A stretch of 64,000 nucleotides of DNA from an uncultured Lachnospiraceae bacterium (GTDB lineage: Bacteria; Bacillota; Clostridia; Lachnospirales; Lachnospiraceae), in contig CAJUES010000009.1 of NCBI GenBank assembly GCA_910585765.1, positions 1-64,000 on the forward strand, given 5' to 3'. The notes below the pieces were generated by a model. The model worked only from the letters and a program-made list of their open reading frames with translations, was not told the origin of the DNA and made no database searches. Position numbers and translations under genes: made by a program. Shown here piece after piece: positions 49,971-59,743 of the stretch. How positions within the stretch are numbered: the first letter of the stretch is position 1; every line of letters begins with the position of its first letter.

Positions 49971-52900
49971 TCATACATTCCGATCGTCCTTTTTCTTTAA
50001 CAGCTGTGAGGTATCCAGTGTCTGCTCTGACGGCTTCGCTTTCTTCTGCCGCTCTTGCTTTTTATGTGCCTTCGCCGCTTTTGCAGTCTGCACTTCCTCT
50101 GTTTCCGACACTTGTGTCACAGGAGATTCCCGCGTCACAGGCTCTCCCTGCGCAGCATTCCCGGCAGACCTCCCTCGCCATTTTGTCATAAACGCGGTCC
50201 GTCTCGGCACATACTGGAAACGCCGCATTGCCACATCAAGTACAAACAGGCAGACCGCGAGCGCCAGCAGCCAGTTTGTCAGCGGATAGCTCTCCCGCGC
50301 TTTCGTGGAAAGCCGTGTCCAGACAGGCTCCTGCTCCGTGATGATCCTGCCGTACTCCTCCGCGAACTTCACATATGCGTCCGTGCTCACATCAAACTTA
50401 TATTCGTCCGAAAACTGCACTGCCGCGGCAGTGGTCACATAGTTTTGGATCGCCCCGTCTTCCATGCGGCGTATATTAAAGTGGTACAGACCTGTCTGCG
50501 GTGTGGCGATCTCTGCCGTATATTTTCCGGGAGCCGTCGCGTGAAGTTTTTCCTCTGCCGTCTCCCCGTTCGGATCGATGACTGTCACCAGAATCTCCGT
50601 CGCGCTGTCATAATCGCTGGTCTGATAGTCCACCGCTGTCCGCTCACCTGCTGTCACCACATTCACGCTGTCCTCCCCCATGCCGGCATTTCCGGTGGCA
50701 TAATCCACGATGCGCTTCCACAGCTGCACATAGTCCTCCTGTCCGGCAAAAGCACCCGTCCACTCTCCGGTGACATCGCTGTTCCACGCCGCTGTCCGCC
50801 CCAGCCCATACTGCCACACTGTCAGGATCGGATCACCCTTCTCCCCGGACACGATCACCGGGCTGGAGGCCGTCTTTGGCGTCGCAGAGACATACCCGTA
50901 AAGCATCGGCCAACCGCCTGGAAACAGGCTGCCCGTCAACTCATGCCCCTGCTGTACAGACAGCGAAAAGACGCCGTTCTGGATATAGCTGTCGCCCCCT
51001 AAGAAAACCTCCTGCGCAAAAATCTTTGGTATGTCGCTGGATTCATCCGAATAGTAGTATCTGCCGCCGCAATTGTCCGCCAGATACTCCAACAGCCTTG
51101 TGTCCGATCCGTCACCGACCGCCACGGTGGACAGCGTGATATCGCTGTCTATGCAGTCACCGATCACGTCCGCGAAATTGCCAGTCTCACCCATGCCGTC
51201 TGTCAGCAGCACGATATGTTTGATCGAAGCCTCACTCCCGGCGAGCACTGTGACTGCCTCCTGCAGTGCAGGCTTGATCGTCGTGCCGCCGCCGTCGCTG
51301 ATCTGCCTGATCGCGTCCTTGATCGCGGTTTTGTCATCCGCCAGCCGAAGCGCCACCTGCCAGTCATACTTGTCATCAAAAGTCAGAACGCCCACATAAT
51401 CCGAGTCGTTCAGATTATCAACGGCAACCTCCGCCGCCCTGACAGCGATGTCCAGATTGCTGATGCCGTGATTCCCCTCACGGCTCGTCATACTGCCGGA
51501 GCGGTCGATCACCATGACCATCGCCATCGTCGGCATCTCGTTCACGCCCCGAAGCTGCATGTCCACCGGCAGCACTGTCTCCAGCACCGTATCACGGTAG
51601 CCCCCCAGCGCAAAGCTGTCCTCGCCGCCGCAGCAGACGAACCCGCACCCGTAATCCTTCACATATGTCTCCAGATTGTCCAGAAACTTCTCCGGCAAAT
51701 CGTCAATATACGTGTCCACCAGTATGATCGACTTGTAATCCAGCATATCGTTGATGCTGACCGGCGCATTCCGCGCGGAGACTACATTGTGATCGCAGCC
51801 CGCCGCGCTCAGCACAGCGGCGAAATGGGATGTGCTGACATCACGCCCTGAAATGACCAGCACCCTCGGCGGTGCCTCCACCACAGAGTAGGCGCTGAAC
51901 ATATCATTCTCCTGACAGGTGTCCCCCTGTGCCTGCACCTGCACCCGCATATTTTCCGTCGCACCGCTGTCCGCATCGGCGGCAACCTGCGCGCTGAATA
52001 CAAACCGGTTGCTCCCCCTATTCAAGTGCACACTGTTTGCCGCTGTCTGGCTGCTCCCGCTGTAGAGCGCGATCACCGCATCCGTGTCGTAATTGCTCTC
52101 CACCAGCACAGTGACCGAATACTTATCGCCCGGATGCAGATACGCCGGAAGCGTCACATTGTCAATATAGGCATCGCGCGTCTCCTCGTTTTCGTACAGC
52201 AGCGTCAGGAATTCCGCCTGACCTGCCGTCAACGCCTGCGCCATATTGCGGATATCGCCCCTGGTCTCCCTGCCGTCGGTGAGCACCACAAGCCGCTTGC
52301 TGTACTCCCCGGGGATCAGCGTGAGCGCCTTGGACACCGCCTCCTCAAAATTGGTTGCCGCCTTCTCCGGAACCGTCATCAGCCCGCCATAATGGCGCTC
52401 CGATGTCAGAAACTGCTCCACGAGCGCGTCCTTTCCAAAGGTCACGATGCCATAGGCATTGCCGGAAGGCATCTTTGCAATCGTCTCCTGCAGATACTTC
52501 TGCGCCTCGTCGAGATGCCCCTCATTGCTGTTTGACAGATCGACCAAAAAGACGGTCGCAGTCCTGCCGCTGCCCTTGTGGATCCGTATGCCCAAAAATG
52601 CCAGCAGCACACACACAAACACCACGCCGCGCACCGCGAGATAAAATTTCCCCTGATAGCGCATCTGGCGCACATAGACGATCCACTCGATCCCTAAAAG
52701 CACCAATGCCAGCAGGATAAAAAGATGCCGGATCGTCTGCTTTACCTTCTGCTGCCGCACTGCGTCAGAACTGTTCGTTGAAAGATCTTCCAGCTCCGCC
52801 ATGATCCTGCCGTCCGACTCCGTGGCAGTCTGAAAACGCACCACGTAGTTTTCCTGATACGCCCCGTCTCCGATCGTGTACAGCCCCGCCTTTCCCGGGC

Positions 52901-54539
52901 GGCTCTCAAACTGGCTCCTGTCAATCTCCGCCCACGGCTGCAGGGCAATCTCCTCCCCCGCATAGTAGATATTGGCGGCAAGCCATGAAGTGTCTGCGAG
53001 ATAGATCATGGCATTCGCAAGAAAGACCGGAAACTCTGCGCGCAGCGGAAAATCGGACTCCCGTATGTCAAACCCGACGACAATTTCTTTCCTGTCATCA
53101 AGTTCCCTGTAGTAGCCCACACACTTTCCATCGCACTCCAAAAAGCACTTCGCCCCATCCGGGAGCGCAAAGCAGTACGCCGTATTCACGCCGATCGTAA
53201 ACCCGGACAGCCCGGCAGTCAGATCGCAGTCTGTCATGTCGAGCACCACATTTTCCAGCGTCTCTGTCGTCTCGCCCCCCAAACTGCCAAAGACCAGCCG
53301 GTTCGCTCCCTCGGTCTGCGGCGCCTGCCCCGCATCGTAGATCACGACATTGTAGCCTGCCTCTTTCAAGGGTGTTCTCGGCGTCAATACCGCTTCCAGC
53401 GAGTCCTCCGACTCCGATGTCCCACTCACTTGCGCATCGGTCTTTGCCTTGGTGATACTCTCCCCCGTGACGGCGCGATACGCCTTTTCGATAAACGTGT
53501 TCCCATCCCCGACAAGCAGCCCGCGCATCATGTTTTCCCGGCTCTTCACCGCCGACGAGTCGTTGTCGCGCGCAAGACTGTCAGAAGAACCGCCGGAAAA
53601 CACAATCTTGTCGATCCGCGAGGTGATCGTACGCCCCCGCCAGTCCACATCCTCAAAAAAGCAGATCCTGCTCTCAGAGGGCGCAAGGTTCATCGATGCG
53701 AGCGCGATCATTTTTTTGCCATAACTCTCATCGTCGCACAGGCTGACATCGAAGGCAGCTTCCTCATCACTGTAATTCGTAATGCTCACCATCACATCGT
53801 AGCTGCCGTCCTCGCGCCGGGTGAATGCCGTGTATTCGTTTGCGACGTTTGCGGTCACATCTCCGGCTGCATACAGCTCCTTTTCCGCATTGCAGCGCAG
53901 CTCGTCAAACGCAGCTGCCCCTTCACCGTCTGTGTAGACGAGCAAGTCCGCTGCGTCCGCGCCGCTGTTATCCGAGGACTCCTTGTCGGCAGCAGATTCC
54001 ATCAGGGTATCCAACGTGGTCTGCGCCTGCGTGAGACTGCCGCCGCTGTCACTGCACTCTATGCCCTGCAGTGTGCGCACCAGACTGTCCGCATCCGCGA
54101 TATCCACCGCAAGAAGCCTCGCACCTGCGGCATCCACTGTCACGACAGAAAAACGAGTGCCCTGCGCCGTCCGCACATGGTCACACGCCAGCTCCACCGC
54201 CTCCTCGAGACGGCTCTTTCCCGAATCCCCCACATGCTGCATGCTTGCACTGGTATCGATCAGCAATATTTTTCTCCCGCCGCTGTGCCCGTTGATCTGG
54301 ATAAAGGGCGACATCAACGCGACCACCAGCAATAGGATGGTCAGGATCTGCAGATACATGAGAATGTTGTGGACAAACTTCTCGAAAAATGTCCGTGACT
54401 GCTCGTTTTTCAGCAGCTTTTTCCACAATAGATTGGAGGAGATCAGGTAGTCCGTTCCCTTTGGTTTCAGCAAATATAAAATGATGATGACCGGAACCGC
54501 TGCCAGAAAGAGCAGCGGCAATTTGTATTCAAATATCAT
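49971..54539 (-). CDS. Very large triple-vWA membrane protein (BatA + YfbK-like fusion)
   Basis: 1522 residues. The start is BatA-like: TM helices, KPKGTDYLISSNLLWKKLL and first MIDAS LIDTSASM. After about residue 640 two TM helices (RHLFILLALVLLGIEW, FYLAVRGVVFVCVLLAFL) lead to a second MIDAS (FLVDLSNSNEG). A GATase-like domain follows (PPRVLVISGRDVS, CGFVCCGGEDSFALGG) with a third vWA (MVIDRSGSM). A final TM helix and a basic Lys-rich tail follow. It looks like a fusion of two vWA proteins normally encoded apart. It overlaps DUF58 by 11 bp. Part of the MoxR operon; probably assembles surface or membrane complexes, function unknown. Confidence 0.88.
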   Translation of the reverse strand: MIFEYKLPLLFLAAVPVIIILYLLKPKGTDYLISSNLLWKKLLKNEQSRTFFEKFVHNILMYLQILTILLLVVALMSPFIQINGHSGGRKILLIDTSASMQHVGDSGKSRLEEAVELACDHVRTAQGTRFSVVTVDAAGARLLAVDIADADSLVRTLQGIECSDSGGSLTQAQTTLDTLMESAADKESSDNSGADAADLLVYTDGEGAAAFDELRCNAEKELYAAGDVTANVANEYTAFTRREDGSYDVMVSITNYSDEEAAFDVSLCDDESYGKKMIALASMNLAPSESRICFFEDVDWRGRTITSRIDKIVFSGGSSDSLARDNDSSAVKSRENMMRGLLVGDGNTFIEKAYRAVTGESITKAKTDAQVSGTSESEDSLEAVLTPRTPLKEAGYNVVIYDAGQAPQTEGANRLVFGSLGGETTETLENVVLDMTDCDLTAGLSGFTIGVNTAYCFALPDGAKCFLECDGKCVGYYRELDDRKEIVVGFDIRESDFPLRAEFPVFLANAMIYLADTSWLAANIYYAGEEIALQPWAEIDRSQFESRPGKAGLYTIGDGAYQENYVVRFQTATESDGRIMAELEDLSTNSSDAVRQQKVKQTIRHLFILLALVLLGIEWIVYVRQMRYQGKFYLAVRGVVFVCVLLAFLGIRIHKGSGRTATVFLVDLSNSNEGHLDEAQKYLQETIAKMPSGNAYGIVTFGKDALVEQFLTSERHYGGLMTVPEKAATNFEEAVSKALTLIPGEYSKRLVVLTDGRETRGDIRNMAQALTAGQAEFLTLLYENEETRDAYIDNVTLPAYLHPGDKYSVTVLVESNYDTDAVIALYSGSSQTAANSVHLNRGSNRFVFSAQVAADADSGATENMRVQVQAQGDTCQENDMFSAYSVVEAPPRVLVISGRDVSTSHFAAVLSAAGCDHNVVSARNAPVSINDMLDYKSIILVDTYIDDLPEKFLDNLETYVKDYGCGFVCCGGEDSFALGGYRDTVLETVLPVDMQLRGVNEMPTMAMVMVIDRSGSMTSREGNHGISNLDIAVRAAEVAVDNLNDSDYVGVLTFDDKYDWQVALRLADDKTAIKDAIRQISDGGGTTIKPALQEAVTVLAGSEASIKHIVLLTDGMGETGNFADVIGDCIDSDITLSTVAVGDGSDTRLLEYLADNCGGRYYYSDESSDIPKIFAQEVFLGGDSYIQNGVFSLSVQQGHELTGSLFPGGWPMLYGYVSATPKTASSPVIVSGEKGDPILTVWQYGLGRTAAWNSDVTGEWTGAFAGQEDYVQLWKRIVDYATGNAGMGEDSVNVVTAGERTAVDYQTSDYDSATEILVTVIDPNGETAEEKLHATAPGKYTAEIATPQTGLYHFNIRRMEDGAIQNYVTTAAAVQFSDEYKFDVSTDAYVKFAEEYGRIITEQEPVWTRLSTKARESYPLTNWLLALAVCLFVLDVAMRRFQYVPRRTAFMTKWRGRSAGNAAQGEPVTRESPVTQVSETEEVQTAKAAKAHKKQERQKKAKPSEQTLDTSQLLKKKDDRNV

Positions 54540-55491
54540 ATAACTTTCTCAGCTCCCGAAAGATCAGTTGATCAATATCCTTGTCCGCACCGCACACCGC
54601 GTAAAATGCCCCCATACGGGCGCACTCTGCGCGCAGCCCTGACAAAAAAGCCTGCACCGCCTGCTCGTAGACCCTGATGCTCGCGGCGTCCAGCGTAAGG
54701 CGCAGCGCGCTCTTCTCCTCCATGTCGATCAGGTTGCGCGTACCCACAAGCTCCGCGGAGACCCCCGGCGAGATCTCCTCCCCCGCCAGCACATGCAGGA
54801 GCGCCGTCTTCTGTTTTCTGTACGCCAAAAAGCGCAGAAGCTTTCTCACGGTCTCCTGTTCCCGGTCCGCGTCCACAAACGACTCCTGCAGAAAATCGCT
54901 GATGATCATGGTCACGCCCGGTCCCTTCATCGGAAGCTGTCTGACAGCCTCATTGACATCCACGCCAGCCTCAAAGGTGCGCTGGGACAGCCAGTCTGCA
55001 AGCCCTGGCAGGGCATGTTTGCCGCCGCTGGCAGAAAAGGGCTGCTGCATCTGGCGCATGTCGTAGAGTATCACGCGATCCATGTTGTTGAGCCCCATAT
55101 AGGCAAACGCCGCAGCCAGCATACAGGCGCATTCACTCTTTTTGTACACAGGGGCAGCCAGATGCGGTGTGCCGGCAATATTGGCGGATGGCCTGTCCGG
55201 CTGCTGTCCGTACGCCATCGATGCGCTGGTATCGATCAATATGGAAACGACCGCTTCCTTCTCCTCCATGTACTCCTTCACATACAGCCTGTCCAGCCGC
55301 CCGTAGGCGTTCCAGTCAATGCGCCGTATGTCGTCGCCCGGCATGTACTCCCGGAAATCCGAAAATTCAGTCGAGGACCCTTTCTGCGTTGATTTGCGGT
55401 TTCCCGTCAGGTTCATGGAAGCTTTGTGTCCCATCGCCAGCCGAAGCCGGGAGAGCCTGGCAAAAAATGCGGCATCCAGTGTCATTGTCAT
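54529..55491 (-). CDS. DUF58 protein (vWA-like)
   Basis: A 320-residue protein with DFREYMPGDDIRRIDWNAYGR, the DUF58 signature, followed by a vWA MIDAS (SILIDTSASMAYG). No TM segment. Genes of this family nearly always pair with MoxR ATPases and vWA membrane proteins. It overlaps the MoxR stop by ATGA and the large vWA gene by 11 bp, so the three are translationally coupled. Confidence 0.93.
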   Translation of the reverse strand: MTMTLDAAFFARLSRLRLAMGHKASMNLTGNRKSTQKGSSTEFSDFREYMPGDDIRRIDWNAYGRLDRLYVKEYMEEKEAVVSILIDTSASMAYGQQPDRPSANIAGTPHLAAPVYKKSECACMLAAAFAYMGLNNMDRVILYDMRQMQQPFSASGGKHALPGLADWLSQRTFEAGVDVNEAVRQLPMKGPGVTMIISDFLQESFVDADREQETVRKLLRFLAYRKQKTALLHVLAGEEISPGVSAELVGTRNLIDMEEKSALRLTLDAASIRVYEQAVQAFLSGLRAECARMGAFYAVCGADKDIDQLIFRELRKLYDI

Positions 55492-56465
55492 AATCTTGCA
55501 TTCTCCTCCAGAATTTTCTCAATGACGTCATCCTCGCTGATCCCCTCGCTCACCGCGTCAAAGTTCAGGATGATGCGGTGTCTGAGCACAGGAAAAGCCG
55601 TCTCCTTCACATCCTGGAAAGACACATTGAAACGTCCCTCCAGAAAAGCCTTCGCCCTCGCCGCGCGAATCAGCGCCTGCGCAGCCCTCGGGCTGGCACC
55701 TTCCCTGATATAGGGATTGCCGGCATGTGTGTCCATGACGATATCCAGCAGATAATCCATCACCGCATCGGCGATGGGGATCTGGTTCACCAGCGCCCTT
55801 GCCGCCATCAGCCCTCTGCTGTCCATCTGCTTTGTGATCTCCGGCTCCTGACTTCCCTCTGTCAGGGCGACGATACCCTTTAACTCCTCCCTGCCCGGAA
55901 AACGGACCAGGATCTTGAACATAAAGCGATCCAGCTGCGCCTCCGGCAGCGGATATGTCCCTTCATTCTCGATGGGATTCTGCGTCGCAAGCACGAAAAA
56001 CGGTTCCTCGAGGGCATGACTGTCATTCCCCACGGTAACGGTATGCTCCTGCATCGCCTCAAGCAGCGCCGACTGCGTTTTCGGCGTGGCGCGGTTGATC
56101 TCGTCCGCCAGGATCAGGTTTGCAAAAATCGGTCCGCGCTCAAAGGAAAACGCGCTGCCCTGCTCGTTCCTGATGATAATGTTCGTCCCTGTCACATCGC
56201 TCGGCATCAGATCCGGCGTAAACTGGATCCGCTTGAACGACAGGTCAAAGACCTTCCCGATCGTGCTGACCAATCTCGTCTTGCCCAGTCCCGGCATACC
56301 CTCCAGCAGCACATTGCCTCCTGTGAGCATGGCAAGCATGACCTGCCGTATGATCTCCCGCTGCCCGATGATCCCCTTCTGAACCTCTCTCTCGCAGGCG
56401 GCGATGCGCTGCGCCATGTACACCGGATCCTGCAGACCGCCGTTCACCCATTCACTCATATCCAT
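55488..56465 (-). CDS. MoxR-family AAA+ ATPase
   Basis: A 325-residue AAA+ ATPase with Walker A LLEGMPGLGKTRLV, Walker B NLILADEINRATPKTQSALLEAM, sensor 1 ATQNPIENEGTYPLPEAQLDRF, and the C-terminal lid PRAAQALIRAAR. Acts as a chaperone-like motor on partner vWA proteins, as known for MoxR/RavA groups. RBS AAGGAGG. It precedes the DUF58 gene with a 4-bp overlap. Confidence 0.96.
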   Translation of the reverse strand: MDMSEWVNGGLQDPVYMAQRIAACEREVQKGIIGQREIIRQVMLAMLTGGNVLLEGMPGLGKTRLVSTIGKVFDLSFKRIQFTPDLMPSDVTGTNIIIRNEQGSAFSFERGPIFANLILADEINRATPKTQSALLEAMQEHTVTVGNDSHALEEPFFVLATQNPIENEGTYPLPEAQLDRFMFKILVRFPGREELKGIVALTEGSQEPEITKQMDSRGLMAARALVNQIPIADAVMDYLLDIVMDTHAGNPYIREGASPRAAQALIRAARAKAFLEGRFNVSFQDVKETAFPVLRHRIILNFDAVSEGISEDDVIEKILEENARL

Positions 56466-56498
56466 CTGTCCTCCTTAGACACCTGTTTCCTTGATACA

Positions 56499-57863
56499 TT
56501 AATCAAAATTCGAGAAGTACTCCTTGATAACTTCCTCCATGCCGCTGGGATATTTTCCCGCCGCGATCCCTTCATAAGCATTCTGCTCATAGTGTCCGAT
56601 CACCGCCTCGTGGGACATGTGCGTCCCCTCCCAGCTCAGACCATTCTGGGCATGAAAATACTCCGAGGCGTCGTGGTCCACCGCATTTCCTGTGAGATTG
56701 CCGCTGTCAGCGATATCGTTCGGAATGCTTACATAGTCATGCGGTGTGCTGGCAGTGCCCGTTCCCCGTCCGCTGCCATTCTGACCGGAACCATCGCCCT
56801 GTCCACTGCTGCCATTCTGCCCGGATTGTCCGCCGTCCCCATTTTGCCCGGACTGTCCAGACTGTCCGGACTGCGCAGGCTGTCCGGACTGCGCAGACTG
56901 TCCGGACTGCGCAGGCTGTCCTCCGCTGCCGTTCTGCCCGGAGCCGCCGTTGCTGCCATCTTGACCGGACTGTCCGCCCTGTCCGTTTTGACCACCATTG
57001 CCAGACTGCCCTGCATTTCCCTTGGCAAGCTGTGCACTGCCCATCTCCTGCATTTTTTCCGCCAGCGCCTGCATGGACTCCGCCGTCACGGACGACACTG
57101 CCGCCCCGTTCTGCAGACTCTGTGCAAGCCCCGCCAGCTGGCTGCCCATATTCTCATATCTGTACTCCAGCTTTTCCGCAGCTGCCCGCATCATCTCATC
57201 GGAAGACAGCTGCCGGTACTCCTCCTGGGAAGCCTGCAGGCTCTCGATCATTTCCTGCAGCAGCGCCTGCTGTTCCGGCGTCAGCTCTTCCGCCTGATCC
57301 AACTGCTCCAACGCCTCCACGACTTCCTCGATCTCCTGCACTTTTTCTTTTGCATCCTCCCTGACTCTGTGCAGCTCCTCCGCGCGCTCCTTCATCTCCG
57401 ACGGCACCAGTGCGAGGACAAGCAGCACCGCGAGCAGCCCGGCAGGAACGCCTGTTCTTTTCCATGGCGGCAGCAGCGTTATCCGTATTTTATCCCGATG
57501 TGCCTGAAGCTGTCCCATGGCATCCGCACGCTGCAGCGCAACAAATGCCCCTTCTTTGTCCAGATTCCCGTAAGCGGTGACGATCCTCTCGTCAAATCCA
57601 AAGCTGTCCATCACAAGCGCAGCCTGCTCCATGCCCGTCCGCTTCACATACGCCGTGACCGCAGCCGCGATCAGCGCCAGAACCAGCGCCAGGACAGCAT
57701 AGGATCCGGCATAGTAAAGAGGAATCACAAAAGATGCCGCCTGAAAAAGGATTCCCGCGGCAGCGCCGATGGTCAGCGCAGTGACCAGTTTCCTCAAAAA
57801 TCCCGCCAGATTCAACCTGCGGCGACAGTTTCGTATCTCTTTTACAAATTCACGCTGTTCCAT
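56499..57863 (-). CDS. Membrane protein with coiled coil and Gly/Gln/Ser repeat (DUF4175-like)
   Basis: A 454-residue protein with two N-terminal TM helices (about 38-75), another TM (about 135-155), a Glu/Gln-rich coiled coil (about 155-250) and a low-complexity stretch of about 95 residues (roughly 285-375) made of QSGQNG, QPAQSG and GGSGQNG units. The C-terminus is globular (DYVSIPNDIADSG). This matches proteins found beside MoxR/DUF58 genes and called DUF4175-like. The repeat is likely a flexible linker. RBS GGGGGGAG. Part of the same minus-strand operon. Confidence 0.78.
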   Translation of the reverse strand: MEQREFVKEIRNCRRRLNLAGFLRKLVTALTIGAAAGILFQAASFVIPLYYAGSYAVLALVLALIAAAVTAYVKRTGMEQAALVMDSFGFDERIVTAYGNLDKEGAFVALQRADAMGQLQAHRDKIRITLLPPWKRTGVPAGLLAVLLVLALVPSEMKERAEELHRVREDAKEKVQEIEEVVEALEQLDQAEELTPEQQALLQEMIESLQASQEEYRQLSSDEMMRAAAEKLEYRYENMGSQLAGLAQSLQNGAAVSSVTAESMQALAEKMQEMGSAQLAKGNAGQSGNGGQNGQGGQSGQDGSNGGSGQNGSGGQPAQSGQSAQSGQPAQSGQSGQSGQNGDGGQSGQNGSSGQGDGSGQNGSGRGTGTASTPHDYVSIPNDIADSGNLTGNAVDHDASEYFHAQNGLSWEGTHMSHEAVIGHYEQNAYEGIAAGKYPSGMEEVIKEYFSNFD

Positions 57864-57913
57864 ATGGCTCCCCCCCGCAGCATTTTCTATTCCCTATTTA
57901 TAAATCCGATCGG

Positions 57914-58807
57914 TCACTTTTTTCTGCTGCCCGACGCATTCATGGGGTTCACTCTCCACGCCGCTGCGATCATGAACAGAAGCGACAGGAGCAGAATACA
58001 CGCCGCCGACAAGAACATCCACGTCTTTCCCTGAGACAGATAATACGTCAGCAAGCCGACGTCCCCTCTGCTAAAAGTAGAACCTTCCATTCCAAACAAA
58101 GATGCCCCTGTCATGATCTGCATGAAAAACTCCTCGAAGAACACACCTGGATTGAACAGCAGCAACAGCAAGGATTCCCCCGCACTTTCCCCCTCTGTCC
58201 ACAGAAGATTCAGGATCAGCGGCACAAACGTCAGCACATAGATCACGAAGTAGATCGCAAACGACAATACGACCGCCGATATGGACCTGCGGCAGCATGA
58301 AGAACAGAAAATCCCGATACTGCCTGAGAGCACTGACAGCAGTATGATGGTGAGCACAAAATAAAACAGACCTGACCACGCAAGACCACCCACGACAAAC
58401 GACAAAGCCATGACAGGCATACCCGCAGCCACAAAGAAGAGGATGCGGACCACCGCAGAAACGACCTTGCCCAGCACGATCGAAAAAGGCGACATGCAGG
58501 TCGTCAGCATGATGTCAAATGTCTGCCGCTCCTTCTCCCCCGAGATAGACGACGCCGTGATGATCGGCACGATCAGCGCCACGATGCACACCTGCGCCAC
58601 CGCAAGCACCGGGAACAGATAGATCAGCTTACTGTAGATATTGCCGCTGCTGTAATAATTGTCACAACTCGCCTGGATCACTGCCGTCGCCAGCAGAAAT
58701 GCCAGCACGAGTACCGCGTCATAGGCAAACAGCCCCCAGCTGAAACGCATGCTGCGCGCCGTCACCTGCAAATCTTTCTTTACGATCGGATTCCACCGTA
58801 TCTTCAC
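57914..58807 (-). CDS. ABC-2 type transporter permease
   Basis: A 297-residue permease with six to seven TM helices and the ABC-2 segment SISGEKERQTFDIMLTTCMSPFSIVLGKV after TM2. Starts at GTG 58807 with GGAGG, overlapping the ATPase stop by GTGA. It forms the membrane half of the transporter in the MoxR operon. The cargo is unknown; similarity to gliding-type ABC-2 transporters is loose. Confidence 0.9.
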   Translation of the reverse strand: MKIRWNPIVKKDLQVTARSMRFSWGLFAYDAVLVLAFLLATAVIQASCDNYYSSGNIYSKLIYLFPVLAVAQVCIVALIVPIITASSISGEKERQTFDIMLTTCMSPFSIVLGKVVSAVVRILFFVAAGMPVMALSFVVGGLAWSGLFYFVLTIILLSVLSGSIGIFCSSCCRRSISAVVLSFAIYFVIYVLTFVPLILNLLWTEGESAGESLLLLLFNPGVFFEEFFMQIMTGASLFGMEGSTFSRGDVGLLTYYLSQGKTWMFLSAACILLLSLLFMIAAAWRVNPMNASGSRKK

Positions 58808-59730
58808 TGTGCGCCACCTCCTGTCAACTGCATGAACAATGATTCCAGACTGCCTTCCTCCCTGTAAAAACCCGTGAGGACGACCTGGTTCTGGATCAGC
58901 TGCCCGATCAAGGCGCTGAGCTGCTCGTCCGTCCCATTGTTTGTGATGATGATCTCATTCTCCCTGACGGACTCCACCGACATCCCCGCGTGTTCCATCA
59001 GAAGCCGCACCGCAGTGTCAACGCCCGATACAGCCTGGATATGGACGCGCCTGCCGCCAGCGACCTGCTGCATGATGTCCTCAATGCGGCCTGCCATGAT
59101 CAGCTGCCCGCGGTTCATGATACCGATGCTCGTACACATCTCGGAGAGTTCCGAGAGAATGTGGGAACTGATCACGATCGTCTTTCCCATAGCGTGCAGA
59201 TTCTTCAACAGTTCCTTCATCTCCACTCTCGCCCTCGGGTCCAGCCCGGAGCTTGGCTCGTCCAATATCAGAAGCTTCGGGTTGTGCAGCAGCGACCGCG
59301 CCACACAGAGGCGCTGTTTCATGCCGCGTGACAGCGTGTCCACATAGAAATCCCGCTTATCCGAAAGGTTGACCAGCTCAAGCAGGTCATCTGTCAGCCT
59401 GGCGATGTCGCGCGAGCGCATACCGTACATGGAACCATAGAAATCCATATACTCATGCACTTTCAGGTTATCGTACACGCCGAAAAAATCCGGCACGTAG
59501 CCGATCAGTCGTTTCATTTCCATACTGCCCATCCGCGCATTGGTATTCCCGATCTGCACCGAGCCGCCGCTCGCCTTGAGCAGCCCGCAGATGATGCGGA
59601 TCGTGGTCGTCTTGCCCGCACCGTTTGGTCCCACAAAGCCGAACAGATCTCCCTCCGGAATGTGCAGGGACAGATGATTGACCGCGGTGAACGATCCATA
59701 ATTTTTCGTCAGATCATAAATATTTAACAT
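58804..59730 (-). CDS. ABC-2 type transporter ATP-binding protein
   Basis: A 308-residue ATPase: Walker A FVGPNGAGKTTTIRI, signature LSRGMKQRLCVARSLL, Walker B KLLILDEPSSGLDP, plus about 75 residues of C-terminal domain. ATG 59730 with GGGAGG, chosen over an ATG/GTG 93 bp upstream that lies inside the previous gene. The preceding gene stops at 59744, 13 bp upstream. Works with the permease encoded 3' of it. Confidence 0.95.
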   Translation of the reverse strand: MLNIYDLTKNYGSFTAVNHLSLHIPEGDLFGFVGPNGAGKTTTIRIICGLLKASGGSVQIGNTNARMGSMEMKRLIGYVPDFFGVYDNLKVHEYMDFYGSMYGMRSRDIARLTDDLLELVNLSDKRDFYVDTLSRGMKQRLCVARSLLHNPKLLILDEPSSGLDPRARVEMKELLKNLHAMGKTIVISSHILSELSEMCTSIGIMNRGQLIMAGRIEDIMQQVAGGRRVHIQAVSGVDTAVRLLMEHAGMSVESVRENEIIITNNGTDEQLSALIGQLIQNQVVLTGFYREEGSLESLFMQLTGGGAQ

Positions 59731-59743
59731 ACCGAACCTCCCA

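Noticed and set aside
56744..57364. Proline/arginine-rich plus-strand frame
   Set aside because: Antisense of the Gly/Gln/Ser repeat and coiled coil; no RBS.
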